From Candidatus Sumerlaeota bacterium (GTDB lineage Bacteria > Sumerlaeota > Sumerlaeia > JAFGJS01): a DNA stretch of 18,303 nt. Below the pieces are notes generated by a model that was given only the letters and a program-made list of their open reading frames with translations, was not told the DNA's origin and searched no databases. The stretch spans positions 1 to 18,303 of the forward strand of contig JAFGJS010000006.1 of assembly GCA_016928995.1 (NCBI GenBank), written 5' to 3'. Below are positions 7,527 to 15,444 of this stretch, one piece after another. The number at the start of each line of letters is the position of its first letter. The first letter of the stretch is position 1. Both the position numbers and the translations under genes were made by a program.

Positions 7527-8588
7527 ATGTTTTCAACGTGGAAGCATTCCCCGGCGTGCATTGTTTTTTTGCTACTAACGCTTTTCGGCGCCTTGCCGCA
7601 AGCACATGCGATTCATTTCGACGGGCTGGCGATCAACGCCGCCGGCGACACCGTGGCCGTGGGCGGCGATAATCGCTGCATCATGCTGCTCGACGCGGAT
7701 ACGCTCGCGGTGAAGAACCGCATCTGGAACGGCGCCGAAATCAAAAAACTGGGCTTCAGCGCGGACGGATCGAAACTCGCCATCTTCGAAGGCGGACGCC
7801 GCATCCGTTTATTGAATCTTACGGATGGTTCTTTCAGCAAGCCGATGGAAGATGTTGAACGCGCCGTCTTCGCGGAAAACCGTGAAACGCTGGCCGTGGT
7901 CGTGCGTCAGCGCGGCGGCTATGAGCTCCTTTTGCTCAAAACCAGCGATCTGAAACAAATCAGCGCGATCACTCCTCCTGATAACTTTCGCATCGACGGG
8001 ATCGGTCTTAATTTCGACGCGACGCGCCTTGCGGTGTTCAGCGAGCCGCGCGAAAACGATGAAGAACGGGTTTCGGCGGGCGAAATCCCTGGCAATCTCA
8101 GCAGTTTCGCAAAGGACGTCTTCAAGGAAAACCACGACGGCCGGGGCTGCCGGATTTTGCTCTACGATACTAAATCTGGCGACACGTTGTCCGATCATGC
8201 TCTGCCGTGGGTCTGCAAGCACGATCAGACTCGCGTGTTGATCCAGGATGACACTTTGCATTGCGTCACATATAGCGATTTGAATGCGACGATCAAGACA
8301 GCGGACGGTTCGGTGGACTATTTTGAGATGAACCGCTTTGGCTACGGGCTGGGCGTTTCGTCGAAAGCGAACCTGTTGATTTCTGGTGGGCTGCGCACGG
8401 GAAATATCTTGAACTTGGCGACGAATCAGACTCATGCGTTCGAGATCGAAGCCCTGCCCGGTTGGCCGGAGTACTTCGCCAATTTCGCGGTCAGCGACGA
8501 CGGCGTGATCTACGGCTCCACCTCAGCCTTTCGCGTGGTGAAAATGAACGCCACAGGAAAAATTCTGGCCGTCGCGCCGGTGTTTTAA
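7527..8588 (+). CDS. secreted beta-propeller (WD40-like) protein
   Basis: 353 residues. The N-terminus is a classical Sec signal peptide: basic Lys/His near the start, a hydrophobic core (about 10-23) and a likely cleavage after AHA at 26-28. The mature part is built of repeated strands ending in short D-G turns, for example AINAAGDTVAVGG, GFSADGSKLAIFEG and NFDATRLAVFSE, each followed by a strand such as IMLLD, IRLLN or ILLYD. This is the pattern of irregular WD40/YVTN-type propellers. There are no catalytic motifs. It follows the membrane glycosyltransferase in the same operon, 32 bp after that stop, so it might be a client or partner of the glycosylation step; that is inference. It lacks an anchor or lipobox, so it is probably periplasmic or released. 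Confidence 0.72.
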   Translation: MFSTWKHSPACIVFLLLTLFGALPQAHAIHFDGLAINAAGDTVAVGGDNRCIMLLDADTLAVKNRIWNGAEIKKLGFSADGSKLAIFEGGRRIRLLNLTDGSFSKPMEDVERAVFAENRETLAVVVRQRGGYELLLLKTSDLKQISAITPPDNFRIDGIGLNFDATRLAVFSEPRENDEERVSAGEIPGNLSSFAKDVFKENHDGRGCRILLYDTKSGDTLSDHALPWVCKHDQTRVLIQDDTLHCVTYSDLNATIKTADGSVDYFEMNRFGYGLGVSSKANLLISGGLRTGNILNLATNQTHAFEIEALPGWPEYFANFAVSDDGVIYGSTSAFRVVKMNATGKILAVAPVF

Positions 8589-8620
8589 GCGAAAGAAAAA
8601 ACCTGTCGTTGCATTCTTTT

Positions 8621-8659
8621 TTGCTCTTGCTCGTGCTCTTGCTCATGCTCTTGCTTGTG
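8621..8659. repeat. short hexamer tandem repeat (NTGCTY)
   Basis: Six consecutive hexamers are seen from 8621: TTGCTC, TTGCTC, GTGCTC, TTGCTC, ATGCTC, TTGCTT, then GTG. On the other strand this is a GAGCAN repeat. It begins 32 bp after the propeller stop and lies outside any credible gene. Confidence 0.85.
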
Positions 8660-8734
8660 GGTTAAAAATTTTGTGCATAATCTGAAAAATAATTTTGCTA
8701 TACGCGGTCTATCGTCCGCTGATTTAAAAACACC

Positions 8735-8762
8735 AGACCCTAGACCCCAAACCCTAAACCCT
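8735..8762. repeat. heptamer tandem repeat resembling a telomere-type unit
   Basis: Four period-7 units run without gaps: AGACCCT, AGACCCC, AAACCCT, AAACCCT. The last two equal the CCCTAAA unit known from plant telomeres, though in a bacterial context. The array ends 14 bp before the comM start codon, so it lies in the leader of that gene. Confidence 0.85.
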
Positions 8763-8776
8763 ACGACAGGTGCATC

Positions 8777-10306
8777 ATGATCGCGCGCATCCATAGTTTC
8801 GCTCTGATGGGCATTGACGCTTCGCCAATCGACGTGGAGGTGGACATCTCCAACGGCAAACAATTCTACGTCATCGTGGGCCTGCCTGACGCGGCGGTGA
8901 AGGAGAGCCGCGAGCGCGTGCAATCCGCGATCCAGAACAGCGGCTTCTACTTTCCGCATACCCGCACCGTGGTCAACCTCGCGCCGGCCGGTGTGCGTAA
9001 GGAAGGCGCGCTGTTCGACCTGCCCATCGCCGTGGGCATCCTCGCCGCGCAAGGCCAGATCATGCCGGAGCGCATCGCAGACTTCGCCTTCGCGGGCGAG
9101 CTCAGCCTCGACGGCCGGCTCAAGCCGGTCAACGGCGCGCTGTCGATGGCCATCGGCGCGCGGGAATGCGGCAAACGTGGCATCATCCTGCCCAAGCACA
9201 ACGCAGCCGAAGCGGCCATCGTCAGCGAGGTCGATGTGATCGGACTGGATTCGCTGCAGGATGTGCTGAACTTCCTCAATGGCCGGCTCGACGAGGAGCC
9301 GTTCCAACCCAATCTCGAATTGCACGACGCGCCCGAGCAGCCGGACGATGTGGACTTCCGCGACATCAAGGGGCAGGAGATGGCCAAGCGGGCCTTTGAG
9401 ATCGCGGCGGCCGGCGGGCATAACCTGGTGATGATCGGTCCGCCCGGCGCAGGCAAGACTATGATCGCGCGGCGGTTGTCCACGATCCTGCCGACCATGA
9501 CGCTGGAGGAGAGCATCGAGACAACGAAAATCCATAGCATCGCTGGATTGACCAACAATGGCGCGAGCCTGATCACGCGCCGTCCTTTCCGCTCGCCGCA
9601 TCACACGGTGAGCAATATCGCGCTGATCGGCGGTGGCTCGATTCCCAAGCCCGGCGAGGTGTCGCTCGCGCATCACGGCGTGCTGTTCCTCGACGAAATG
9701 CCGGAATTCTCGCGACCGGCGCTGGAGGTGCTGCGGCAGCCGCTGGAGGATGGAGTGGTGCATATCGCGCGCGCTTCCATGTCGGTCGAATTTCCCGCGC
9801 GGTTCATTCTTGTCGGCGCGATGAATCCGACGCAATCGGGATACGCGCCGGACGACGCGGGCGGCCGTCCGGTCTCCCCTGCCGACACGCGCAAATACCT
9901 CAGCCGCATCTCCGGTCCGCTGCTCGACCGCATCGACATCCATCTCGACGTGCCCAAGGTTGACGTGAAGGAGCTCAGCCGCGGCGCCGAAGGCGAAAGC
10001 AGCGCCTCGATCCGCGAGCGTGTGAACGCCGCGCGCAAGATTCAAACCCGCCGTTTCAAGAACGTCAAAGGCGTGCATTGCAACGCCAGCATGAGCCCCA
10101 AGCAGATCAAGCGCCTTTGCCCGCTCGATGAAGACTCCCGCCGCACGTTGGAGAATGCGATGGAAAAGCGCGGTCTCAGCGCCCGCGCCTTCGACCGCAT
10201 CATCAAAGTTGCCCGCACCATCGCCGACCTCGATGCCGCCGAAAACATCCAACTCCCACACATCGCCGAAGCGATTAATTATAGGAGTTTGGATAAATAT
10301 GTATAG
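8777..10306 (+). CDS. comM: YifB/ComM family Mg-chelatase-like AAA+ ATPase
   Basis: 509 residues, the standard length. In naturally competent bacteria ComM is a hexameric helicase that drives branch migration of incoming DNA during transformation; the family is widespread, also in species not known to be competent. Domains in order are an N-terminal Lon-protease-like fold (about 1-165; IVGLPDAAVKESRERV, NLAPAGVRKEG), the AAA+ core with Walker A GPPGAGKT (221-228), RPFRSPHHTVS, Walker B VLFLDE (302-307), and the C-terminal Mg-chelatase helical domain (about 405-505). All key residues are intact. An AGGTG lies 5-6 nt before ATG 8777. The gene is separated from its upstream neighbour by two tandem repeats and looks independently transcribed. 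No dprA or other competence gene is in the window. Confidence 0.95.
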   Translation: MIARIHSFALMGIDASPIDVEVDISNGKQFYVIVGLPDAAVKESRERVQSAIQNSGFYFPHTRTVVNLAPAGVRKEGALFDLPIAVGILAAQGQIMPERIADFAFAGELSLDGRLKPVNGALSMAIGARECGKRGIILPKHNAAEAAIVSEVDVIGLDSLQDVLNFLNGRLDEEPFQPNLELHDAPEQPDDVDFRDIKGQEMAKRAFEIAAAGGHNLVMIGPPGAGKTMIARRLSTILPTMTLEESIETTKIHSIAGLTNNGASLITRRPFRSPHHTVSNIALIGGGSIPKPGEVSLAHHGVLFLDEMPEFSRPALEVLRQPLEDGVVHIARASMSVEFPARFILVGAMNPTQSGYAPDDAGGRPVSPADTRKYLSRISGPLLDRIDIHLDVPKVDVKELSRGAEGESSASIRERVNAARKIQTRRFKNVKGVHCNASMSPKQIKRLCPLDEDSRRTLENAMEKRGLSARAFDRIIKVARTIADLDAAENIQLPHIAEAINYRSLDKYV

Positions 10307-10322
10307 GGTGGAATTGAATGCT

Positions 10323-10409
10323 ATGGATATCGCCGAGATAAATTACCGTCGAGAAAAAGACGAACCAATTTTCATGTCAGTAGGATTTTATCAGACAGGT
10401 CATCGGTAA
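10323..10409 (+). CDS. possible 28-residue ORF, unknown
   Basis: An ATG frame of 28 codons ends in TAA and includes EINYRREKDEPIFMSVGFYQ. The composition is protein-like, but there is no SD and no known family. It follows comM by 17 bp and precedes the AT-rich AlbA_2 gene. It may be a remnant of a gene broken by the insertion of its neighbour, or chance. Confidence 0.15.
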   Translation: MDIAEINYRREKDEPIFMSVGFYQTGHR

Positions 10410-10444
10410 TCTTGCCGCAGCTGAGTCATTGATCGGAGATGACT

Positions 10445-11788
10445 ATGATTTTTAACGGAAAACCAATCGACCAAATCTCTAATGATGAGATTGATGTTTT
10501 GGTGAATGAGCACATAGCCGAACGTCAGCATCTGGAATTCAAAGCAACAATTAATTATCAAAAAGACGCAGAGAAGCTGGAGTTGCTTCGCGACATAGTA
10601 TCATTTGCTAATGCAGGCAGCGGTTATATTGTGGTTGGAATTCGCGATGATGGGAAAGGAAAGGCTCAGAAATATGCGTCAGAATTAATTGGCGACACTA
10701 AAAACATCAAAAAATCCGTGCAATCTCTTTGCATCGACTACATATCAGAAAGGATTTATGGACTTGAGGTGGAAACACGGGAAGTTCATGGCAATCCACT
10801 CGTGCTAATTTGGGTTCCGCCAAGCAACAGAACTCCTCACATGGTTACTTTTCAAAATAGAACGGACTTCTGGTCACGATACCATGATGGCAAAAGGGAG
10901 ATGACGTTCAGTGAAATCAAGGAAGCTTTTCATCGCGACGCAGTAGCGCTAAGGTTGACCAAAATCGAGACTCAACTGAGTTCCTTGCCTAAACTTATAA
11001 AGGATGAGAAGATGCGCGAAGAATTGAAGAAGGATATTCAGTCAGGAATTACCCCGCAACTTTCATCTATCGATTCAGGCTCTATCCTATCTAAACATAC
11101 CGGAGATCATTTCGTAAATGATATTGGAGATCAGCCATGCTTGTGGATCGCTGTTACTCCCGAATCTCCCAAACAAGACCTCATCAATATTAATTCTCAA
11201 CAAATTCAACAATTATTTAAAAATCCCCCAGATCGTAGATCGGGCGGTTTCAATATGGAATTCCTCGTTTCGTCAATTGAGCATTTTGATCAACGATTGA
11301 AACTAGCGGTTCAGTATCCTGGTGGAATTCAATGCCTTGAACTATGCGCAAATGGCCATATGGAGTTTCGGACTCCGCTTGGTGAAATTTTTTGCTGGCG
11401 TCAATCGCAGGAGGAATTTCGCAAACGTCCACGTTTATATTCATATCCAGTGATTGAATATCCTACAACATTTCTCAGACTATATCGAGCGTTTGTTGAT
11501 CAAGCTGGGATTAAGTGTGGATTTCGTCTCCAATTACAGTATCGCAATCTTCAAGGTTATGCCCTTTTTCCCGGCGATCCCGATAACAATTTGAATTATA
11601 TAGTCATTCAACCTGTTACATATAAAGATAAGCATCTGATTATTGATCCACGGTCTATCGGAAATGATTTTATTCCCGATAAAGAAGCTTACGATCTTAT
11701 CGAAACTGTATATGCCAGATTTGGCTTCGAGTCCAAAGATATTCCTTTTTATAATTCAACTGAAGGAAACTTCAATTTTCTATCCTGA
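10445..11788 (+). CDS. AlbA_2 (Schlafen-type) putative nucleic-acid-binding protein
   Basis: 447 residues. The N-terminal 165 residues match the AlbA_2 domain: HLEFK at 29-33, DIVSFANAGSGYIVVGIRDDG at 50-70, and the closing SNRTPHM...FWSRYHDGK...SEIKEAF block at 127-162. This domain is found in Schlafen-like proteins and in many bacterial regulators and defence-associated genes; some members are nucleases or ATP/nucleic-acid binders. The rest (about 170-447) begins with a charged, probably helical linker (165-200) and continues into a region I do not recognise. ATG 10445 has GGAG 6 nt upstream; ATG 10439 would abut the SD. Its base composition is clearly AT-richer than comM and the downstream transferase, with codons such as ATA and AAA common, so it was probably acquired. 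The exact function is unknown. Confidence 0.75.
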   Translation: MIFNGKPIDQISNDEIDVLVNEHIAERQHLEFKATINYQKDAEKLELLRDIVSFANAGSGYIVVGIRDDGKGKAQKYASELIGDTKNIKKSVQSLCIDYISERIYGLEVETREVHGNPLVLIWVPPSNRTPHMVTFQNRTDFWSRYHDGKREMTFSEIKEAFHRDAVALRLTKIETQLSSLPKLIKDEKMREELKKDIQSGITPQLSSIDSGSILSKHTGDHFVNDIGDQPCLWIAVTPESPKQDLININSQQIQQLFKNPPDRRSGGFNMEFLVSSIEHFDQRLKLAVQYPGGIQCLELCANGHMEFRTPLGEIFCWRQSQEEFRKRPRLYSYPVIEYPTTFLRLYRAFVDQAGIKCGFRLQLQYRNLQGYALFPGDPDNNLNYIVIQPVTYKDKHLIIDPRSIGNDFIPDKEAYDLIETVYARFGFESKDIPFYNSTEGNFNFLS

Positions 11789-11897
11789 CTTAATGTCGGG
11801 TAAAGTTGAGTTAAGGGAACGCTCTACTTAATTTTGAATTCCACTACGTGAATGCAAGGATCGCGGAACTGCGTGGGGCGACGAATGATGTTCTGTG

Positions 11898-11980
11898 ATG
11901 CCCCTTCAGGGCATGGTTGGAAGGGGGTATCTTTCCGAGGGCGTTGCCCACGGCTACGAAAGGTCAGCCCTTCAGGCTGA
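11898..11980. repeat. paired-hairpin intergenic repeat with CTTCA loops
   Basis: Two perfect 6-bp hairpins share the same loop: ATGCCC-CTTCA-GGGCAT at 11898-11914 and TCAGCC-CTTCA-GGCTGA at 11964-11980. They are separated by a GC-rich spacer containing TTGCCCACGG. The element sits between the ends of the convergent AlbA_2 and Agl23-like genes. The shared loop suggests a dispersed element family rather than a simple terminator; neither hairpin is followed by a long T tract. Confidence 0.6.
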
Positions 11981-12035
11981 TTACATAAAAAATCATCTTG
12001 TGACAACACTATCCAAAACAAACCATCTTATCGTC

Positions 12036-14126
12036 TTAATCGAGGCGCAAAACTTTGATTTTTTGTTCAGCGCAGGAGGCGGAGATGATGTCTGTTCCTT
12101 TTTGGGTGATGCGGCGATGGATGAAATATTCACAGCAGACGGGCAGATGATGGTACGCGTTTATCCAGCGCTGGATTGGCGTGGCGGCGTCTGCGGCGAT
12201 CGGATTGTATGGATCGATGTAGGAGAGTTCAAAGTGGCGGCGCATGATGATGCGTTCGCGGATAGCAGAAATCTCGTCAACGTCATCAAAGTCATTCACA
12301 TTGCATACAATGATGCGGAATTCATGCGGGTCTTCAGGTTTCTCCCACAACACATCGGGTTGATTGCGCAAATACCAGGTCAAGGGCCAGACGGCTTCGC
12401 CGCAGATCGCGACAGGTTCGTCGAGTGATTGGATTTCTATAGCGACGGCATCCAGCTCGCGCGTAGTGTGGTTGTGGACGATGATTTCGCGCGGATCGCC
12501 GCTCGTTGGGCCGCAGGCGCGCCAGCAGTTGAACGCATTCCAAATCAGCACCAGAGCGAAAAGCGCCGCGCCAACGATGCGCCAAGGTCGCGGCGTCTTC
12601 CGATGTTCGATCCAGGCGCTCATCCGATTCAGGCAAAGTCCGGCCAGCACGATCAGCGGCAGCGTGATGTGGATCGTGAGCCAGGGGGCTTTTTCTCCGG
12701 CGTAGGAATAGCATAGCAGCGAAATGGCGAACCAGAAAACGGCGAAAACGGAAAAGCGATCCCTGCCGCGCGCGAGCTGGATCACGCCATAGCAAAGCGG
12801 CCAATAAATGAACATGACGGCGATGAGCAGATGTTCGATGCACGTCATATGGAGGCAGGCAAGCGGACCGTTCAGCAGGTCGTCGATGAATCCGCCGCGA
12901 TTGACGATGGCAAGGGCAATGATCATTAGCAGACAGAGCGGCAGGGCGATGAGGCGCGCGGGACGCGATTGCGCAAGCCAGCCGACGGCGCCGACAAGCA
13001 CAATCAGCAGCGCGGGGGCTTCATAGACGATGAGCCGCGGCCAGTAGTAATGATACGGCCCGCCGAGGCGTTGCGCAGCGTGCTCATGCCACCAATAGGC
13101 GACGGTCTGGCGGAAAAGCATTAGCAACGTACGCGGCTCAGTCAATCCGACAGTGAAAACAAGCAACAACAGGAGCGTCGCGGCGAGCAAACCTGAGCCG
13201 CAGAGCCAAACGTTGCGGCGGATCAGTTCCAGCGCGCGATGCAGAACGCCATCGCGGCCATCGCGTTCGGCAAGCAACTGAATGGCGTAGTTGCAGCTGA
13301 GTGCAAGGACCAGGTACGCGATGAAACCGATATAAGCCAGCCGGTTCAGCGTAAATTTTACGCCGAATGGCGCGGAACCGACGAGTTCGAGATCAGGTAG
13401 AATCGCCGTGAGCAGGAGCTGATCGAATAGCAATGCACCGAGCAGGAAGCATAGCGGGAAGATCAACGACAGCGCCAGACGGCGCGTGGGCAGTGTGGGG
13501 TGATCGAACAACTTGGGGTGATGCCAGTTGTAACGGCGGCGGCGTTCGCGGCCAAGGAATTGATCCATGCCGATCAGCAGCGCGGCGTAGCAGGCCATAC
13601 CGAACAGAACGAAAATCGTGTTTTCCTTGATGCAGACCATCAACGCAATACTGAGGAGCGCGGGGATAATGTAAAATTTTTCGCCGCGACCGAAGGCGCG
13701 TCCGGCACACGCCACGCAGAGCAGCGATGCCAGCAGGAACGGCGCGTCGTTGCGCAGGAAGCGGGAATAGAATAAAATCGATGGCGACGCGAGCAGTAGC
13801 AGCGCCGCGCTCCAGAGTCCGGCGCGGCCCAGCCATGGTCTCAGCAGCCATAGCGCGGCGATCAGCGCAATGCCACAAAGCGCGGGAAACAGCCGCAGCG
13901 TGTATTGCGAATCGCCCAGCGCGCGAAACACGAGCGCCTGCGCTTCGAGCAACAGAGGCCCATGCAGCATGGGATCGTACTTGTATCCCTCCCCGTCGGC
14001 CAGATGGAAAGCGTACACGCCGAACAGGCTCTCATCATGTGCGACTGGCCGCGCGCCCAGCCAGGCCAGGCGCGATGCGGCCACGATCAAAAAAAACAAA
14101 AGTATGAGAAGACGTCGTTGATTCAT
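12036..14126 (-). CDS. Agl23-like (TIGR03663) multi-spanning membrane glycosyltransferase-type protein
   Basis: 696 residues with a dozen or so hydrophobic segments over residues 1-540, then a soluble C-terminal part (about 545-696). The N-terminal HDES (30-33), YDPMLHGPLL (50-59), SRFLRND (121-127) and KEN (168-170) are hallmarks of the TIGR03663 family, described as flippase-activity-associated Agl23 in archaea and related to the PMT/GT39 transferases. The acidic HDES loop is where such enzymes hold their catalytic acid. ATG 14126 starts just before the first helix. The gene stands alone, converging on the AlbA_2 gene and divergent from the Imm17-like gene. A role in transfer or flipping of lipid-linked sugars at the membrane is inferred; the biochemical activity is not established for bacterial members. 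Confidence 0.85.
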   Translation of the reverse strand: MNQRRLLILLFFLIVAASRLAWLGARPVAHDESLFGVYAFHLADGEGYKYDPMLHGPLLLEAQALVFRALGDSQYTLRLFPALCGIALIAALWLLRPWLGRAGLWSAALLLLASPSILFYSRFLRNDAPFLLASLLCVACAGRAFGRGEKFYIIPALLSIALMVCIKENTIFVLFGMACYAALLIGMDQFLGRERRRRYNWHHPKLFDHPTLPTRRLALSLIFPLCFLLGALLFDQLLLTAILPDLELVGSAPFGVKFTLNRLAYIGFIAYLVLALSCNYAIQLLAERDGRDGVLHRALELIRRNVWLCGSGLLAATLLLLLVFTVGLTEPRTLLMLFRQTVAYWWHEHAAQRLGGPYHYYWPRLIVYEAPALLIVLVGAVGWLAQSRPARLIALPLCLLMIIALAIVNRGGFIDDLLNGPLACLHMTCIEHLLIAVMFIYWPLCYGVIQLARGRDRFSVFAVFWFAISLLCYSYAGEKAPWLTIHITLPLIVLAGLCLNRMSAWIEHRKTPRPWRIVGAALFALVLIWNAFNCWRACGPTSGDPREIIVHNHTTRELDAVAIEIQSLDEPVAICGEAVWPLTWYLRNQPDVLWEKPEDPHEFRIIVCNVNDFDDVDEISAIRERIIMRRHFELSYIDPYNPIAADAATPIQRWINAYHHLPVCCEYFIHRRITQKGTDIISASCAEQKIKVLRLD

Positions 14127-14207
14127 CTGCGACAGAAATCCCGGCTGATTGACTCGTTACGCGCAATTTCAAACTTCGACGAACGTGGCACGTATTGCAA
14201 TAAAATC

Positions 14208-14236
14208 TTGTTTTCTGGCGGGAGATGTCCGATACT
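14208..14236 (+). promoter_or_regulatory. weak candidate promoter for the Imm17-like gene
   Basis: TTGTTT (14208-14213, 3 of 6) and GATACT (14231-14236, 4 of 6) are spaced by 17 bp. The predicted start would fall about 40 bp before the ATG at 14285. The match is weak. Confidence 0.25.
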
Positions 14237-14284
14237 CATCCATTACTGATCGAATAGGTTGATTTATGATACGAGGAGACGATC

Positions 14285-14494
14285 ATGAATCCTGCCGGCT
14301 TCATCATTATCGCAATCGGCTTATTTGCCATCACCGGCGCGGTGATGGATTGGGATTGGTACATGGAACATCGCAAGGCGCGCCTGGTTGTGAAATTTTT
14401 TGGCCGTAACGGCGCGCGAATTTTCTATGCGGTAGTAGGCGCGTTATTCTGCGTCATGGGCGCGTTGGTCCTGTTGAATATTGTCAGCAGATGA
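14285..14494 (+). CDS. small two-helix membrane protein, Imm17-like
   Basis: 69 residues with hydrophobic helices at about 5-21 and 46-65, and a basic central loop containing DWDWYMEHRKAR and FFGRNGARIFY. The G-x-x-x-x-x-G-A / W-D-W / FGR-x-GARIFY pattern resembles the Imm17 family, predicted immunity proteins of polymorphic toxin systems; many members occur without a toxin. GAGGAG lies 6 nt before the ATG. The nitroreductase gene starts 29 bp after its stop, so the two probably share a transcript. No toxin gene is adjacent, so an immunity role cannot be claimed. Being a real small membrane protein is well supported; the family name is from memory of the pattern. Confidence 0.7.
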   Translation: MNPAGFIIIAIGLFAITGAVMDWDWYMEHRKARLVVKFFGRNGARIFYAVVGALFCVMGALVLLNIVSR

Positions 14495-14523
14495 ATCTTG
14501 CATTGCCAGGAGGAGATTGAACG

Positions 14524-15009
14524 ATGGATGCATTGGAAGCAATCCGGAAAAGACGAAGTGTGCGGAAATACACCGGCGAACCGATTCCGCGCGAAGATAT
14601 TGAAACAATCGTGGACGCCGGACGGCTGGCGGCCACGGGCAGCAATAAGCAGCCGTGGGTGTTCATTGTGGTCACGGACCGCGAGATGATCATGTCGCTC
14701 AAACGGGCCGCGGAATGGATGGGAAACGCCGGGGCGATCATCGGCGTGGTGATGGATCCCGCATCGCGCTGGTGGGTCGAGGACGGTTCGGCGGCGATTG
14801 AGAACATGCTGCTCGCGGCGACAGCGCTGGGGTACGGCTCCTGTTGGCTGGAGGGCTACACGCTGCCGCTGGAGGAGGAACTCAAGCAGTTGCTTGGCGT
14901 GCCGGAAAACAAGCGCCTGCTCACACTGATCCCGCTCGGCGTGCCCGTGGAATGGCCCACGCGCGAAAAGAAATCGCTCAACGAAGTGCTTCGCTGGGAG
15001 AAATACTGA
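14524..15009 (+). CDS. nitroreductase family protein (FMN-dependent oxidoreductase)
   Basis: 161 residues, at the short end of the nitroreductase fold. The N-terminus IRKRRSVRKYTGEPIP contains the FMN phosphate-binding Arg cluster; AGRLAATGSNKQPWVFIVV is the conserved FMN-site helix and strand; AIENMLLAATALGYGSCWLEG near 100-120 is the second conserved block. It should form a dimer with FMN at the interface and reduce nitroaromatics, quinones or similar acceptors with NAD(P)H. AGGAGG lies upstream of the ATG at the proper distance. It is probably co-transcribed with the small membrane protein before it. The physiological substrate is unknown; the family has many unassigned members. Confidence 0.92.
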   Translation: MDALEAIRKRRSVRKYTGEPIPREDIETIVDAGRLAATGSNKQPWVFIVVTDREMIMSLKRAAEWMGNAGAIIGVVMDPASRWWVEDGSAAIENMLLAATALGYGSCWLEGYTLPLEEELKQLLGVPENKRLLTLIPLGVPVEWPTREKKSLNEVLRWEKY

Positions 15010-15125
15010 CGGTGTTTCAGCAAATTGACACACAGGTTTCAGAACTGATTCAACCGGGAACTGGATAAACGATATTCTGATCGAGTCCAACTACTTGCTT
15101 TAGCGTATCTAATTTCCCTTTTCGA

Positions 15126-15155
15126 TTGATCAAAGAGGCGCTGTCCTGATATATT
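15126..15155 (+). promoter_or_regulatory. putative promoter for the DUF4160-DUF2442 pair
   Basis: TTGATC (15126-15131, 4 of 6) and TATATT (15150-15155, 5 of 6) are separated by 18 bp. They lie about 50 bp before the DUF4160 start, in an AT-rich gap downstream of the nitroreductase. Confidence 0.42.
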
Positions 15156-15207
15156 TCTTTGAATTTGTAGTTAGAGGATCCTAAAAGTCGAGCAAGGATT
15201 GCGCTGC

Positions 15208-15444
15208 ATGCCGACTATAGATCGCGTTGGGCCATATCGAATTTTCTTCTTTTCCAACGAGTCGAATGAGCCTCCGCATGTGCATGTGCAGCGCGATACG
15301 ATGCTTGCTAAGTTTTGGCTGCATCCATCGTCCTACGCAACATCTCGCGGATTCGCAGCTCACGAATTACGGCGGATTGAAGAAATTGTGACTGAAAAGC
15401 AAGAGCAATACCTGGAGGCATGGAATGAATACTTCGGAGCATAG
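15208..15444 (+). CDS. DUF4160 domain protein
   Basis: 78 residues covering a whole DUF4160 domain: MPTIDRVGPYRIFFFSNE at the start, the signature EPPHVHVQRD (21-30), then a strand AKFWLHP and a C-terminal helix ending EYLEAWNEYF-like (YLEAWNEYFG, 68-77). The family's function is not established. The HVHV pair might bind a metal or nucleic acid, but that is a guess. ATG 15208 matches the family N-terminus and has AAGGA 9 nt upstream; an in-frame TTG at 15199 adds three residues. The end overlaps the next gene, a DUF2442 protein, by 20 bp, so the two are translated together. These two families are repeatedly found side by side and have the size and order of a toxin-antitoxin-like pair. Confidence 0.85.
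   Translation: MPTIDRVGPYRIFFFSNESNEPPHVHVQRDTMLAKFWLHPSSYATSRGFAAHELRRIEEIVTEKQEQYLEAWNEYFGA

Noticed and set aside
8589-8622. A-rich and T-rich tracts after the propeller gene as a terminator
   Set aside because: The arms pair only through A-T bases with mismatches and have no GC stem.
8621-8762. CRISPR array
   Set aside because: The repeats are 6 and 7 bases long, contiguous and without spacers.
8585-10261. 558-codon open frame on the reverse strand
   Set aside because: It is antisense to comM, whose Walker and family motifs are intact. The peptide is His/Arg/Ala-rich as expected for the shadow of a GC-rich gene, and the repeat at its end adds Gln/Glu/His.
11895-12428. 177-codon forward open frame
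   Set aside because: Most of it is antisense to the 3' end of the Agl23-like gene, and its start lies in the paired-hairpin repeat.
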